Below, piece after piece: positions 25,704-35,931 of a DNA stretch of 64,000 nucleotides (the stretch's first letter is position 1; each line of letters starts with the position of its first letter). The DNA lies in the NCBI RefSeq assembly GCF_023509475.1, contig NZ_JAKSDZ010000014.1:1-64000 (forward strand), written 5' to 3'. This stretch comes from Aestuariirhabdus haliotis. GTDB taxonomy: Bacteria; Pseudomonadota; Gammaproteobacteria; Pseudomonadales; Aestuariirhabdaceae. The position numbers and the translations under genes are program-made. The notes below the pieces were generated by a model. That model saw only the letters and a program-made list of their open reading frames with translations, was not told the origin of the DNA and searched no databases.

Positions 25704-28447
25704 AGTTGCTCCTTACACGCGGCTATGGATTCCGACGGGCGCCCGATTTGTAGATAACGCAGGCGGCTGGCATTGGTTACCACAGTTAATGACGACAACG
25801 ACATGGCGACTCCTGCGATCACGGGGCTGAGCAAAACGCCAAACAGGGGGAACAAGGCGCCCGCAGCGACCGGAATGCCCAGGCTGTTATAGGCGAAAGC
25901 CCCCCACAGATTTTGTTTAATATTGCGCAGCGTTGCTCGGGAGAGTTCGATGGCGTGCGCAATGCCCTGAAGTGAACCTTTTACCAGGGTGATGTCGGCA
26001 CTTTCCATGGCGATATCGGTCCCCGTGCCCATGGCAAAACCGACGTCAGCCTGCGCCAGGGCCGGCGCATCATTGATGCCGTCGCCGCACATTCCCACCC
26101 TTAATCCCTGTTGTTGTAGCTGCTGAATGGCGGCTAGTTTGTCGGCGGGTAAGAGTTCGGCCTGGAAACGAGTAATCGCCAATTCATGGGCAACGCTGGC
26201 GGCGTTACTGGCGCTATCGCCGGTGAGCATGATGACGTCAATGCCATCCTGGTGCAGGCGTTTGATAGCGGTTTTGGCGTCGGGTTTTATCGGGTCTTGA
26301 ATGGTAAATCGGGCCATGGCTTGATCGTCGATGGCCAGGTAAACCCGGGTTCCGGTGGCTAATGGATCAGTATGGTCGAGCGTTGCCAAATCGATACGAT
26401 TCTCGTTCATCAGGCGCTGATTGCCGAGCAGTAAGCGTTTGCCTGATGCACTGGTTCCGGCAACGCCCAGACCACTGAGAGCGGTGAAATCCGCCAATGA
26501 CTGTTCTGGTTGCCTATCGTTGCCTGGTTGTTGATTACAATAGTCGATTAACGCCGATGCCAGTGGGTGTTCGGACGCTGACTCCAGCTGCCTGACCTGG
26601 GCGAGCAGCAGCTCGGTAGGCTGGGGTGACGGAAGAAAGTGAGCATCAATTACTTTCGGTGTGCCCATGGTCAGGGTTCCGGTTTTATCGACCACAATGA
26701 CATCGAGTTCGCTGGCTTTTTGCAGGGCGTCACCATTACGGATCAGAATGCCGGATTCAGCAGCACGGCCTACACCAATCATGACTGAAATGGGCGTGGC
26801 CAATCCGAGGGCGCAGGGGCAAGCAATGATCAGCACGGTGGTGGCTGTTACCAGCATATGAACGGCGACCGGTTCCGGCCCAATATTGAACCAGATGAGG
26901 GCGGTGATCACGGCAATGATCATTACCGCAGGGACGAACACGGCGGAAACCTTATCTGCCAATTGGCTGATGGGCGGCTTGCTGTTTTGTGCCCGTTGCA
27001 CCATGGCAATAATCTGGCCTAACAGGCTGTCGTTGCCGATGCGGGTTGCCCGATAGAGCAAGCTGCCCTTTTGATTCAGGGTGCCGGCCGACAATTTGTC
27101 GCCCTGGCGCTTGCTTACGGCCATGGGCTCGCCCGTTAGCATCGACTCATCAACATAGCTCTTACCTTCCAGTATATCGCCGTCCACCGGGATTTTTTCT
27201 CCGGGGCGAACCCGTAACCGGTCACCCAATTGAACCTGCTCCAGTGGCAGATCAAACTCCTGATCTTCGCGTATCACCCTGGCATAGGTTGGCTGCAGGT
27301 CCAGTAATCGCCTGAGTGCGGCGCTGGTTTTTCCGCGGGCTCGTATTTCCAGTGCCTGTCCCAGATTGATAAGCCCGATGATCATCGCGCTGGCTTCAAA
27401 GTACAGCGCCCGGGCTGCCGATGGCAGTATCTCGGGCATCAGAACGACGACCATGGAATAGAGCCAGGCGCTGCCGGTGCCGATCGCAATTAACAGATCC
27501 ATATTGGCGCTGCGGTTGTGGATCGCATGCCATCCACCCTTAAAAAAATGACTTCCGGCGCCGACCAATACGGCCAGTGTCAACACTCCCACGATGCCCC
27601 AAAGCCATTGGTCGCTGTGGCTTTGAACGGTCATCTCAATAAAGAAGCCCGATAGCATAAGCGGTATGCCCAGCAGTAATCCTGCGGCGGCGTTTCGTAC
27701 CCGGCGCTGGTATTCCTGTTGCTCCAGGGCTTGTTGTTGATTGTGCGCTTGCTGGCCGTCCCGGATGAGTTCGGCGCCATAACCTGAGGCCTTGATGGCA
27801 TCGATCAGTCGTTGCGGTAACACCTCACCCTCAACGGAAGCTCGGCGGGTGGCAAAATTGACCTCTACCAGAGTAACGCCCTGAACACTGTGCAGAGCGT
27901 TGGTGATGCTGTTTACACAACCGGCGCAGGTGATTCCCTGCAGTGCCAGTTGCAGGGCAGGTGTCTTTGTCGAGTGTTGACGGGTGGTCTGTTGATCGCC
28001 CTCTGCTTCAGAGGGGCTTGCCGTGTCGGAGGCCTGAGCGTCGGGCTCGGGTAGATAATCCAGATCCTTTAACAGTGCCTTGATCCGGGCATCGTCGAGC
28101 TGGGAGTGAAGTTGCAGAGTCTGGGTGGTCAAATCCGCATCGAGGCAGGCATCGGGATCGAGTTGTTGTAACCGATCGCGGATTTTCTTCACGCAACCCT
28201 GACATTTGACGCCTTGCACTGGGATGTAACGGACCTGGTTGCGCAGCAGACTGGCTTTATAGCCAGCGGCTTCTATCAGTGCTTGCAGGCGAGCTGGAGT
28301 CAATTTTGATTGAATGCGAGCCTGCTGGTTGTTCAGGTCGATGTCCAGTTCTGAAGACGGCTGCTCCTGTTGCAAGCGCTGACGAATCTTGTTGACGCAA
28401 TTATTGCAATGGAGGCCGTCCAGCTGCCAAAAGCTGACTTCATTCAT
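25700..28447 (-). CDS. copA: Copper-exporting P1B-type ATPase CopA
   Basis: CopA pumps Cu(I) out of the cytoplasm using ATP. The 915 residues contain three N-terminal heavy-metal domains, one more than E. coli CopA: LHCNNC (Cys14/17), VKCQGC (near 85) and ITCAGC (near 180). The membrane CPC motif ([11 protein letters not shown]), DKTGTLT phosphorylation site, TGDS and [10 protein letters not shown] follow. It overlaps the upstream merR-type gene by 8 bp and ends at the microprotein start, so all three form one operon under the promoter at 28920-28950. Confidence 0.95.
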   Translation of the reverse strand: MNEVSFWQLDGLHCNNCVNKIRQRLQQEQPSSELDIDLNNQQARIQSKLTPARLQALIEAAGYKASLLRNQVRYIPVQGVKCQGCVKKIRDRLQQLDPDACLDADLTTQTLQLHSQLDDARIKALLKDLDYLPEPDAQASDTASPSEAEGDQQTTRQHSTKTPALQLALQGITCAGCVNSITNALHSVQGVTLVEVNFATRRASVEGEVLPQRLIDAIKASGYGAELIRDGQQAHNQQQALEQQEYQRRVRNAAAGLLLGIPLMLSGFFIEMTVQSHSDQWLWGIVGVLTLAVLVGAGSHFFKGGWHAIHNRSANMDLLIAIGTGSAWLYSMVVVLMPEILPSAARALYFEASAMIIGLINLGQALEIRARGKTSAALRRLLDLQPTYARVIREDQEFDLPLEQVQLGDRLRVRPGEKIPVDGDILEGKSYVDESMLTGEPMAVSKRQGDKLSAGTLNQKGSLLYRATRIGNDSLLGQIIAMVQRAQNSKPPISQLADKVSAVFVPAVMIIAVITALIWFNIGPEPVAVHMLVTATTVLIIACPCALGLATPISVMIGVGRAAESGILIRNGDALQKASELDVIVVDKTGTLTMGTPKVIDAHFLPSPQPTELLLAQVRQLESASEHPLASALIDYCNQQPGNDRQPEQSLADFTALSGLGVAGTSASGKRLLLGNQRLMNENRIDLATLDHTDPLATGTRVYLAIDDQAMARFTIQDPIKPDAKTAIKRLHQDGIDVIMLTGDSASNAASVAHELAITRFQAELLPADKLAAIQQLQQQGLRVGMCGDGINDAPALAQADVGFAMGTGTDIAMESADITLVKGSLQGIAHAIELSRATLRNIKQNLWGAFAYNSLGIPVAAGALFPLFGVLLSPVIAGVAMSLSSLTVVTNASRLRYLQIGRPSESIAACKEQL

Positions 28448-28868
28448 TGGATGTCTCCTGCTGGTCGCTATCCCAATGTTCGATTAATCGACAAATGGTA
28501 TGACCGTCCGGTAGGCCGTCGGGCATCTCTTGCCAACGATCCAGCGCGTTTTCCATTCGATGCAACAAGGTTTGAAGTTCCTCGATCTGCTGCCGCACTT
28601 TGGGCACCCGCTGGCTTAACAGATCTCGCACCATGGGGCAGGGGGAACTGGCACTGTGCTGGTGGTGCAGAATCTGCTCAATTTCTTGCAGACTGAATCC
28701 GAGAGTACGAGCCTGCTGGATAAAGCGCAGTTGGCGCAAGGCCTCTTGATTAAAGTGTTGATAGCCGTTGTCGGGATCTCGCGTGGACATCAATAGCCCC
28801 TTGCGAGCGTAAAAGCGCACGGTGTCCGTCGTGACATGGGCTGCCTCAGCAAGCTGTTTGACTCTCAT
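28440..28868 (-). CDS. MerR-family metal regulator of copA (CueR-like)
   Basis: The 142-residue regulator has a MerR winged helix-turn-helix ([24 protein letters not shown]) and a long dimerisation helix. CueR binds Cu(I) with two cysteines in its C-terminal loop. Here that region reads [14 protein letters not shown] with a single Cys, and another Cys lies at the start of the dimer helix (SASSPCPM), where zinc/mercury-type members also carry one. The metal is therefore not certain, though linkage to copA makes copper most likely. It activates its own operon through the 19-bp-spacer promoter upstream. Confidence 0.85.
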   Translation of the reverse strand: MRVKQLAEAAHVTTDTVRFYARKGLLMSTRDPDNGYQHFNQEALRQLRFIQQARTLGFSLQEIEQILHHQHSASSPCPMVRDLLSQRVPKVRQQIEELQTLLHRMENALDRWQEMPDGLPDGHTICRLIEHWDSDQQETSNE

Positions 28869-28919
28869 ACGGGTCCCCTGGAAGCGGAGTGATTGGAGTA
28901 GAGCTATCGCGATACCTTC

Positions 28920-28950
28920 AGTCTAAACCTATGTGTAACACACAGGTCAA
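28920..28950 (-). promoter_or_regulatory. MerR-type promoter with 19-bp spacer
   Basis: On the minus strand, TTGACC (-35, 28945-28950) and TAGACT (-10, 28920-28925) are separated by 19 bp. The ACCT...AGGT dyad (28927-28947) lies across the spacer. This is the classical over-long promoter that MerR-family proteins activate by DNA distortion. It drives the regulator, copA and the microprotein. Confidence 0.85.
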
Positions 28951-29015
28951 GCGGTTGGCTTGATCTGTATTCGTTCGTTGCGAAAAGTGCCGTGACTATC
29001 GGTACAAGCTGGTTG

Positions 29016-29031
29016 TTTACGGAACCCTTAC
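29016..29031 (-). promoter_or_regulatory. Candidate CpxR box upstream of the cpxP-like gene
   Basis: Read on the minus strand, GTAAG and GTAAA are separated by 6 bp, matching the GTAAA-N4-8-GTAAA consensus with one mismatch. It lies 85-100 bp before the cpxP-like ATG. The cpxRA genes next door make it plausible; the match alone is weak. Confidence 0.35.
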
Positions 29032-29115
29032 CATCCCTATAACCCGACTATAGGAAGTTGCGCATAGACTGGATCATGAAGACAGTAAACAAATAACCCA
29101 TGAGGGAGAACGACA

Positions 29116-29661
29116 ATGAAAATGCGTTGGTTAGTAGCACCGATCTTGTTAAGTGGCGCGGCGATGGTAATGGCACAGCCTGGTGGTTGGGGTGGCGGAA
29201 ATATGGGCGGCCCTGGTATGCAGGATGGTCGTATGGGCAACTTTTTAGAGGCTCTGGACTTAACCGATGAGCAGAAGCAAAAAGCCAAAACCTACATGCA
29301 AGAGCGCCGCGCCGATGGTATGGCCAAGCGATTGGGGCTGGATGAGAAACAGCAACAGCAATTGGCCGATTTGATGGAGAAGAATCAGGCAGAGCGGACG
29401 GCCTTGATGGAAAAATACGGTTTTACCGATGAAAAACGTCAGGCATTCTATAAAGAGATGCGCACCATGCGCGATGCCCATAAAGATGCCATGAAAAATA
29501 TTTTGACCGAAGAGCAGCAGGAGAAGATGGCGGCTCGCGGTGGCCGTGGCTCTAAAATGAAAGGTGGTCAAGGCGGTAAAGGTCATGGCATGGGAATGGG
29601 TGGTGGATACGGCATGAACGGTGGCTGTAATATGGATAATGGCTACGGGCCTCGCTGGTAA
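29116..29661 (+). CDS. Spy/CpxP-like periplasmic protein with Gly/Met-rich tail
   Basis: The 181-residue protein has a signal peptide ending AMVMA (about residue 20). A glycine-rich segment is followed by a helical core with two LTxEQ-type motifs (LTDEQKQK, LTEEQQEK), as in Spy and CpxP chaperones and stress sensors. The C-terminal ~40 residues are Gly/Met/Lys-rich with one Cys (GMGMGGGYGMNGGCN). The gene precedes cpxR, so it probably inhibits CpxA or is a Cpx target. The Met-rich tail and the copA operon next door raise the possibility of copper binding. Confidence 0.8.
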   Translation: MKMRWLVAPILLSGAAMVMAQPGGWGGGNMGGPGMQDGRMGNFLEALDLTDEQKQKAKTYMQERRADGMAKRLGLDEKQQQQLADLMEKNQAERTALMEKYGFTDEKRQAFYKEMRTMRDAHKDAMKNILTEEQQEKMAARGGRGSKMKGGQGGKGHGMGMGGGYGMNGGCNMDNGYGPRW

Positions 29662-29734
29662 GAGGTGCGGGTTGAAATGTGCAATGGCATTCACTCCATC
29701 GTCTAACGGTGAGACACTTTCGTTAGAGTGAAAT

Positions 29735-29758
29735 CAGGGAGCCTGAAAAGGCTCCCTG
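29735..29758 (+). terminator. Strong hairpin between cpxP-like gene and cpxR
   Basis: CAGGGAGCC (29735-29743), loop TGAAAA and GGCTCCCTG (29750-29758) form a perfect 9-bp stem. It is followed by TTCGCG rather than a long T-run. A second dyad, TCTAACG...CGTTAGA, lies at 29702-29727. It likely attenuates readthrough from the chaperone gene into cpxRA. Confidence 0.5.
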
Positions 29759-29789
29759 TTCGCGTGATGAACTTTAAGAGGTGGGCATA

Positions 29790-30497
29790 ATGAGCCGGTT
29801 GCTGTTGGTGGACGATGATCGTGAGCTTTGCGAATTATTGGTGGAATACCTGGCCATTGAAGGCTTTGAGGTGGATGCTGTTCATGACGGTGAAGCTGGC
29901 GTTGATGCCGCATTAACGAATCAACACGATCTGGTGCTGCTGGATGTCACCTTGCCTCGCCTCAATGGTTTTGATGTTTTGAAACTAATACGCCGACAGT
30001 CGGCAATTCCGGTGCTGATGTTAACCGCCAGAGGTGATGACGTGGATCGCATTATCGGTTTGGAAATTGGCGCCGATGACTATCTGCCCAAACCCTATAA
30101 TCATCGTGAACTGGTGGCTCGCATTAAGGCTATTTTGAGGCGGGGAGAGTTACGGCAGCAACCCGCTCGAGCAGAGACGAGTCAGCGTTTGCAGCTGGAG
30201 GATCTGGAACTCAACCTGGCCAATCATGAAGCGACGCTGGGTGGCCAGCCCCTGGAGCTTACGGCAACGGAATTTATCGTATTGCGAACGCTGCTGGAGC
30301 GTTCGGGACAGCTTATCTCCCGGGCAGAATTGACTGAACTGGCCCTCGATCGCCGCCTGGTTCAATACGATCGTGCGATCGATATGCACGTCAGTAACGT
30401 GCGCCGTAAATTGGGAAATAAACCCGATGGTAGCCCGCGCCTGAAAACAGTAAGAGGTTCAGGCTACTATTATATCGTCGATAGCAGTGCGCACTAA
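29790..30497 (+). CDS. cpxR: OmpR-family response regulator CpxR
   Basis: The 235-residue regulator controls envelope stress genes. The receiver domain shows acidic DDD near the start, the phospho-acceptor Asp in LVLLDVTLPRLNGFDVL, MLTARG and KPYN. The OmpR-type winged helix ends with VRGSGYYY. The ATG at 29790 follows AAGAGG; a GTG three codons earlier was rejected. The cpxA gene starts immediately after its stop. The Cpx identity comes from the CpxP-like neighbour and the CpxA-like partner. Confidence 0.88.
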   Translation: MSRLLLVDDDRELCELLVEYLAIEGFEVDAVHDGEAGVDAALTNQHDLVLLDVTLPRLNGFDVLKLIRRQSAIPVLMLTARGDDVDRIIGLEIGADDYLPKPYNHRELVARIKAILRRGELRQQPARAETSQRLQLEDLELNLANHEATLGGQPLELTATEFIVLRTLLERSGQLISRAELTELALDRRLVQYDRAIDMHVSNVRRKLGNKPDGSPRLKTVRGSGYYYIVDSSAH

Positions 30498-30498
30498 G

Positions 30499-31947
30499 AT
30501 GTTTAAGAGGCTGCAGATTCTGTTGGTGCAACGCTTGTTCTGGAAGGTTTTTCTCTGGTTCTGGCTGGCAATGATCGTGATGATCTTTTCAGTGGCTATC
30601 ACCATACTGGTGAGCCTTGACCCGGATGCGCTGCGTGAAGAACGCCAACACCTGCTTGCTAACCTGGACCATGCAGCCCAGCGAATGGAGCGTTTTGCCT
30701 TGCATCAGCGGGGCCGGCATAGCCCTCCCGGGCGCCCCCCCGTGTTTATCTCGTTCCCGGAAAATAATGAGCGTATTAAAGAACGCCTCGCCAAGGTTCT
30801 GGTGCGCATGAATGAAGCGCCTTTACTGGATCATTACCTGTTCAGTGTCTCCGGAGAGAGTTTATTGCCTCATTCGCCACCGGAAGTCAGCCAGTTCATG
30901 GCCCGCTATGGAACACATACTGAACCCGTGATTCGTCGGGTCGAGGGACGTTTGCTGGTAGGCCCCCGGTTGATGGATCTTCGTGGTGAGCAGTACCAGT
31001 TGGTTATGAGTATGGAGCCGCCATGGTTGGGGGCCCGTATTCTATTTGCCAGCAGCACACATCTGAGTGTGGTATTCATTGCCATTGTGGTGTCAGGTTT
31101 ATTCAGTGGTTTGATGTCCGCATCTCTGATTCGCCCCTTGCGACATTTGCAGTTGGCTGCACAGCGCATAGCGGGCGGTGACCTCAGCTCTCGAGCTGGA
31201 GAACCTTTAGTGCAGCGGCGCGATGAGGTGGGCGACCTCGGTCGCGATTTCGACCGGATGGCAGACCAGCTCGAACGCTTGGTCAGTGGTCAGCAGCGAT
31301 TGCTTAGGGACGTATCCCATGAGCTGCGCTCTCCCTTGACTCGATTACAGATATCTCTGGCGCTGGCTCGCAACAAGAGTGAAGGCTTGATTGATGCGCA
31401 ATTGGATCGCTCTGAACGTGAAATCCAGAGGTTGAATCAACTGATCGGGCAAGTGATAGAGTGGTCTCGAATTGACAGCAGTCACCAGGCTGGGCAACCC
31501 ACCGATCTGGACGCCCTGATTCAGTCCGTTGTGGAAGATTGTAATTTTGAAGCACAAGCTCGAGGCTGCAGCGTTGTTTTGTCCGGTCCCTCCCTGGGTT
31601 CTATCGAGGGAGATGGCGAGGCGTTGCGCAGTGCGCTGGAAAATATCATTCGCAATGCGATTCGTTTCTCCCCCGAAGCAGGACAGATCGAGGTCAACAC
31701 TCGAGTAACCGGTACCCTGATTGAGATAGACATTGAGGATCAGGGGCCGGGCGTCCCCGAAGAAGCCTTGGAGGCCATGTTTCAACCCTTCTATCGTGTC
31801 GATGAAACCCGGGGGGAAGAAAACAGCGGCTCCGGATTGGGCACCGCCATCGCACGGCGAGCGATTGAGCGGCACGGCGGCACGATCGTCGCCAGTAATC
31901 GTCAACCTGGCTTGTGTGTTCGGGTAAGCTTGCCTTATCGCCGCTAA
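30499..31947 (+). CDS. cpxA: Sensor histidine kinase CpxA
   Basis: The inner-membrane kinase phosphorylates CpxR. It has 482 residues from the ATG at 30499 (an overlapping GTG at 30487 is possible). TM1 is at ~16-38, a periplasmic domain of about 145 residues follows, then TM2 at ~185-207 and a HAMP linker. The H-box VSHELRSPLTRLQ, N-box ENIIRNAIRFSPEAG, and ATP-lid motifs GPGVPEE, FQPFYRVDETR and GSGLGTAIARR complete it. All catalytic residues are present. Confidence 0.88.
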   Translation: MFKRLQILLVQRLFWKVFLWFWLAMIVMIFSVAITILVSLDPDALREERQHLLANLDHAAQRMERFALHQRGRHSPPGRPPVFISFPENNERIKERLAKVLVRMNEAPLLDHYLFSVSGESLLPHSPPEVSQFMARYGTHTEPVIRRVEGRLLVGPRLMDLRGEQYQLVMSMEPPWLGARILFASSTHLSVVFIAIVVSGLFSGLMSASLIRPLRHLQLAAQRIAGGDLSSRAGEPLVQRRDEVGDLGRDFDRMADQLERLVSGQQRLLRDVSHELRSPLTRLQISLALARNKSEGLIDAQLDRSEREIQRLNQLIGQVIEWSRIDSSHQAGQPTDLDALIQSVVEDCNFEAQARGCSVVLSGPSLGSIEGDGEALRSALENIIRNAIRFSPEAGQIEVNTRVTGTLIEIDIEDQGPGVPEEALEAMFQPFYRVDETRGEENSGSGLGTAIARRAIERHGGTIVASNRQPGLCVRVSLPYRR

Positions 31948-32086
31948 GTTGGTGGGCGCTGAAAGGAATCTCGATTACAATGGAAGGCAGGATCTCTGGG
32001 AATGAGATCGCATCAATAAATAATTAAGTACATTAAATATGGATAGGGTCTGGTGAGTTGCCGTACCACTTCCTGGAGATTTCTAC

Positions 32087-32419
32087 ATGTTGAAGACCAC
32101 CCGTTTACTAGCTGTTTTGTCCCTGTCTCTCTCCAGCAGCCTGCTGTTTGCTAACAAGATAGAAACCATCGATGCAGAGTTTCTGGCCAAGACCAAAGAG
32201 CAGTTTATGGCGCTGGATAGCCAGAATCTGGGTTACCTCAGCTACGAACAGGCCCGAGTTTTGATGCCATCGGTGGCTGATCAGATTGATAAGGTAGACC
32301 TTAACCGCGATGGTCAGGTGACCTGGACCGAAGTCGAACACACATTACGTTCCTTCAACGATGCGCTGGATTCCCGAGCCGCGAAGGAGATCCGCGAGCT
32401 CGACTACAGTACTAAATAG
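32087..32419 (+). CDS. Periplasmic EF-hand protein
   Basis: The 110-residue exported protein has a signal peptide ending LLFA (about residue 22). A degenerate EF-hand (ALDSQNLGYLSYEQA) is followed by a canonical calcium loop, DLNRDGQVTWTE, with Asp/Asn/Asp at positions 1, 3 and 5 and Glu at 12. Calcium binding is therefore likely; the function is unknown. It stands alone between cpxA and the mscS-like gene. Confidence 0.75.
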   Translation: MLKTTRLLAVLSLSLSSSLLFANKIETIDAEFLAKTKEQFMALDSQNLGYLSYEQARVLMPSVADQIDKVDLNRDGQVTWTEVEHTLRSFNDALDSRAAKEIRELDYSTK

Positions 32420-32572
32420 CCCAGGCAAACTTGGCCTGGTCAGGGTTGGCGGGCCCCAATGGCGGTCATCGATTGTCTGATCACCCGCATTGAATGCCAG
32501 GCGGTTACAGGTTGTTTCTGTACCGGTATGAGCTGTTATCGCAAACAGGTTTAGGTCTTTATAAGGGAGATA

Positions 32573-34894
32573 ATGATGACCAGTCCAATGCGGATGCTGT
32601 TGTTGGGGTGTCTGTTAGCGGTGCCGTTGTTGAATCCGCTTTACGCCGCGACTGAAGCCGATGAATCGTTGACCCAGGAAAGAATAGAAGAAACCGCGGT
32701 ACCTACCAGCCCACCAGCCATGAAGGGCATGGTGGTGTCGGTTAACCATCGAGTCGATCGTTTTGTCGAAGAGTTTGGCGATCTCAAGCTGGCCTTGCAT
32801 CAGCTGCCATCGCAATACCATCAGATGGTTAATACCCTGTTGTCCGATGGCGAAACGGCCAGCGGTTTATTGATGATGCTGGTCCTGATGCTGGCCGTAG
32901 GCATCGGCGTAGAAAAACTGTTGGCATTCAAGTTCGCTCCCTTGACTCGCAAGATGGAAGCCCAGCAAGAGTCGCGCTGGTATATCAGGCTGCAGTACAT
33001 GTTTCTGGGCATCCTGTTCCGTTTTGCCTCTTTACTGGCGTTTGCCTTATCTGCCCTTGCCGTTCCCGCTATTATCTATGATTCGGGGGCGCCCCCACGA
33101 TTGCTTTTGGTTAGTGTACTGACGGTGGTTGTGGCTGTACGGGTTATGACCATTGTTGCCGGCGCCATTCTTGCCCCATGGGCAAAAGGCATTCGTCCTT
33201 TACCCCTTGAGTGCCCCCAGGCTCGCCGATTGTATTACTGGGTATTACTCATCACGATCATTTACTCGGTAACCAGTCATGGCTCCGGGCTATGGGTGGC
33301 GCTGGGGTTGCAGCACGAACTGGTGTTGGCCTCCGTGGTGCTGGGCGGGCTGATTATGGCGCTGACCATTGTGCTTATGATGTGGGCGGAGCGTTTGTCG
33401 ATTAACCAGATGTTCGCCGAAGGCTTGTCCCCCAATATATCTCCGGCACGTCAGATGTTAGCCCAGTCCTGGCCTGTGTTGGCAACCGCCTGGATTCTGT
33501 TGTTGTGGGGTATTTGGGGCTTTAATGTTTTTATCGAAAACACCGCGGTGGTGGAGAAAATCAGTCTCGCCTGGTGGGTCACCATTCTGTTTCCTGTGCT
33601 GGATCGGTTGGTGTATGCGTTGCTGTCCAGGGTGGTGTCCCTGCCTATGCTACAGGCCGGCCGCTTCCCCCAGCGCGCGCCTCGTGTGGTGGCAATTTTG
33701 TTGAACGGCTTTCGTTTGATTCTGGTCGCGGCAACCCTGATTACGCTGAGTGAAGCCTGGGGTATGGGCTCGTTCCAGATGATGAAAAGTGATGGCGGTC
33801 AGATGGTGCTGGATCGTCTAGGTGATGTGCTGGTGATTCTGTTGCTGGCTTATGTTGTCTGGGAAGTAGTGCGTACCCTGATTGAGCAGAGAATGCCCGA
33901 GGAAGATGAGGATGCCGACGCCGCCCCGGAAGGGGAAGGCGGCGCCGGGGGGGCGACTCGAACCGAAACCCTGTTGCCGTTGCTGCGCAGCTTTATTTTT
34001 GCAATTTTGGTGGTCGTAGTGGTGCTGACCATATTGCACAGTCTGGGAATACAGATTGGCCCATTGGTTGCGGGTGCCGGGGTTGTGGGTATTGCGGTTG
34101 GTTTTGGGGCTCAGAAACTGGTGCAGGATGTGATTTCAGGCATTTTCTTCCTGCTCGATGATGCTTTTCGCCGGGGTGAATATATTGAAACCGGGGGGTT
34201 GCGGGGTACCGTGGAGAAGATCTCCATGCGTTCCATGCGCCTGCGTCATCATTTGGGTGCGGTGCAAACGATCCCTTATGGGGAGATTGCCACGGTTAAA
34301 AACCTTAGCCGAGACTGGATTACCATGAAGCTCGAGCTGCGCCTGCCGTACGATACGGATATCGAGAAGGTGCGTAAAATTATCAAGAAAGTGGGTCAGG
34401 AGATGCTAACCGATGAGGAGATGGGCCCAAGCTTTATTTTGCCGTTGAAATCTCAAGGGGTTATGCGAGTCGAGGAATCGGCACTGATCGTGCGTATGAA
34501 ATTTACCAGTAAGCCCGGCGAGCAGTGGATTATTCGGCGTGAAGCCTATCGCCGGGTTCGAGATGCATTGCAAGCGGCCGGCATCACCTTTGCCCATCGG
34601 GAGGTGCGGGTTCGGTTACCGGAAGAGCTGGAGCACGAGCATGAGGACTCGGCGATGAATTCTCAGGCGGCAGCCAATTCAGCCTCGGGTTCGGATTCTG
34701 TCAGCCCGGATTCAGCGCCGCAGAAATCCTCTGCTGCGTCCGGGGAGCAACAGGGTTCAGCCGATGAACAGGCTTCGCGTCGGGAAAAGCTGGTCGAGCA
34801 GGTAACTGCCGCCGCTACCACGGCGGTTATCGCCTCTGAGTTGGCTCGACAGCAAAAGTTGGATGGTGCCGAAGATGGCGGTGACGAAATGTAG
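32573..34894 (+). CDS. Large MscS-family mechanosensitive channel
   Basis: This 773-residue inner-membrane channel should open under membrane tension to release solutes. A signal peptide (to ~24) and a short periplasmic domain precede about eight or nine predicted helices. The MscS core has the pore helix GAGVVGIAVGFGAQKLVQDVISG, FLLDDAFRRGEYIE and the beta-domain NLSRDW. A disordered acidic loop (EEDEDADAAPEGEG) splits the helices, and a ~110-residue Ser/Glu-rich cytoplasmic tail follows the core. GGGAGA favours the ATG at 32576 over 32573. Confidence 0.88.
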   Translation: MMTSPMRMLLLGCLLAVPLLNPLYAATEADESLTQERIEETAVPTSPPAMKGMVVSVNHRVDRFVEEFGDLKLALHQLPSQYHQMVNTLLSDGETASGLLMMLVLMLAVGIGVEKLLAFKFAPLTRKMEAQQESRWYIRLQYMFLGILFRFASLLAFALSALAVPAIIYDSGAPPRLLLVSVLTVVVAVRVMTIVAGAILAPWAKGIRPLPLECPQARRLYYWVLLITIIYSVTSHGSGLWVALGLQHELVLASVVLGGLIMALTIVLMMWAERLSINQMFAEGLSPNISPARQMLAQSWPVLATAWILLLWGIWGFNVFIENTAVVEKISLAWWVTILFPVLDRLVYALLSRVVSLPMLQAGRFPQRAPRVVAILLNGFRLILVAATLITLSEAWGMGSFQMMKSDGGQMVLDRLGDVLVILLLAYVVWEVVRTLIEQRMPEEDEDADAAPEGEGGAGGATRTETLLPLLRSFIFAILVVVVVLTILHSLGIQIGPLVAGAGVVGIAVGFGAQKLVQDVISGIFFLLDDAFRRGEYIETGGLRGTVEKISMRSMRLRHHLGAVQTIPYGEIATVKNLSRDWITMKLELRLPYDTDIEKVRKIIKKVGQEMLTDEEMGPSFILPLKSQGVMRVEESALIVRMKFTSKPGEQWIIRREAYRRVRDALQAAGITFAHREVRVRLPEELEHEHEDSAMNSQAAANSASGSDSVSPDSAPQKSSAASGEQQGSADEQASRREKLVEQVTAAATTAVIASELARQQKLDGAEDGGDEM

Positions 34895-34901
34895 ACCCGT
34901 G

Positions 34902-34925
34902 CCAGCGAGCAATATTGCTCGCTGG
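34902..34925. terminator. Perfect 24-bp palindrome between mscS and nadC
   Basis: CCAGCGAGCAAT at 34902-34913 is followed directly by its exact reverse complement to 34925. It lies just after the mscS-like stop and 3 bp before the nadC stop. It is probably a bidirectional transcript end without a T-tract. Confidence 0.5.
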
Positions 34926-34927
34926 GA

Positions 34928-35773
34928 TTACATCTCCTGGAACCGCATCGACAGGTCGATGGCGCGACAATCCTTGGTCAGCGCGCCGATGGATATATAG
35001 TCGACGCCGGTCTGGGCGATGGCCAGTAAACTATTGCGGGTGATGCCTCCTGATGCCTCCAGTTTGGCGGGGGCTTGGGAACTCCGGTTGAGCGCGACTG
35101 CTTGCTTGAGCTGTTCGATGCTGAAGTTATCGAGCATTACGATGTCGGCCCGGGCCCTGAGTGCCTGCTCAAGTTCGTCGATCGATTCCACTTCTACTTC
35201 TACGGGTTTTCCCGGGGTGTATTGGCGCGCCCGTTCGATCGCCTGTCGAATGCCGCCACAGGCATTGATGTGGTTTTCTTTGATAAGAAAGGCGTCAAAT
35301 AAACCGATACGATGGTTATGACAGCCCCCCTGCGTCACCGCATATTTCTGTGCGGTGCGCAGGCCGGGAAGGGTTTTGCGCGTATCAAGCAGGCGAACCT
35401 CGGTTGTTGCCACCAGATCCGCGTAGCTTTGGCACAAAGTGGCAGTGCCTGACAGGGTTTGCAGAAAATTAAGCGCACAGCGTTCGCCGGTTAACAGGCT
35501 GCGGGCAGAACCGCTTAACCGAAACAGCTCGGTATTGGCCGTCACTTGTTGCCCTTCATCGACCCGCCAGGCGACTTCGACGTCGGGATCGAGTTGGCGA
35601 AAGACCTCATCGACCCAGGCCCGGCCACAAATGGTGGCGTCATCGCGGCTGATCACCCCTGCCAGCCCTTTTTGATCAGCAGGGATCAGGGCTGCGGTGA
35701 TATCACCCGAACCGATATCTTCCTCTAGGGCCCAGCGTACACAGCGTTCGATATCCTGGGAAATGATGGTCAT
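34928..35773 (-). CDS. nadC: Nicotinate-nucleotide pyrophosphorylase NadC
   Basis: NadC converts quinolinate and PRPP to nicotinate mononucleotide in NAD synthesis. The 281 residues show [33 protein letters not shown] and the active-site segment [26 protein letters not shown] and LIKENHI. ASGGIT and DYISIGALT occur near the end. The length is typical of the family. A good sigma-70 promoter lies 37-65 bp upstream. The nadC/ampD neighbourhood is common in Pseudomonas relatives. Confidence 0.96.
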   Translation of the reverse strand: MTIISQDIERCVRWALEEDIGSGDITAALIPADQKGLAGVISRDDATICGRAWVDEVFRQLDPDVEVAWRVDEGQQVTANTELFRLSGSARSLLTGERCALNFLQTLSGTATLCQSYADLVATTEVRLLDTRKTLPGLRTAQKYAVTQGGCHNHRIGLFDAFLIKENHINACGGIRQAIERARQYTPGKPVEVEVESIDELEQALRARADIVMLDNFSIEQLKQAVALNRSSQAPAKLEASGGITRNSLLAIAQTGVDYISIGALTKDCRAIDLSMRFQEM

Positions 35774-35809
35774 GGTGATAGGCGCCTGTTCGATGAATGC
35801 AGGCGGCGA

Positions 35810-35838
35810 ATTATAAGGAGGTTTGGGTGGCCTGTTAA
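35810..35838 (-). promoter_or_regulatory. Sigma-70 promoter of nadC
   Basis: On the minus strand, TTAACA (35833-35838) and a perfect TATAAT (35810-35815) are separated by 17 bp. The start codon follows about 37 bp after the -10. Confidence 0.65.
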
Positions 35839-35931
35839 GCGCTCACCAACGCCTTATTGACCCTTTTTGACGGGTGACAGGAGCGTGATGATACTGATTA
35901 GCGTATGAAATGCCGAATAGAAAAAGCACAG

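Noticed and set aside
29085-29099. GTAAAC...AACC as a CpxR box immediately before the cpxP-like gene
   Set aside because: The second half does not match GTAAA; the reverse-strand pair at 29016-29031 is better.
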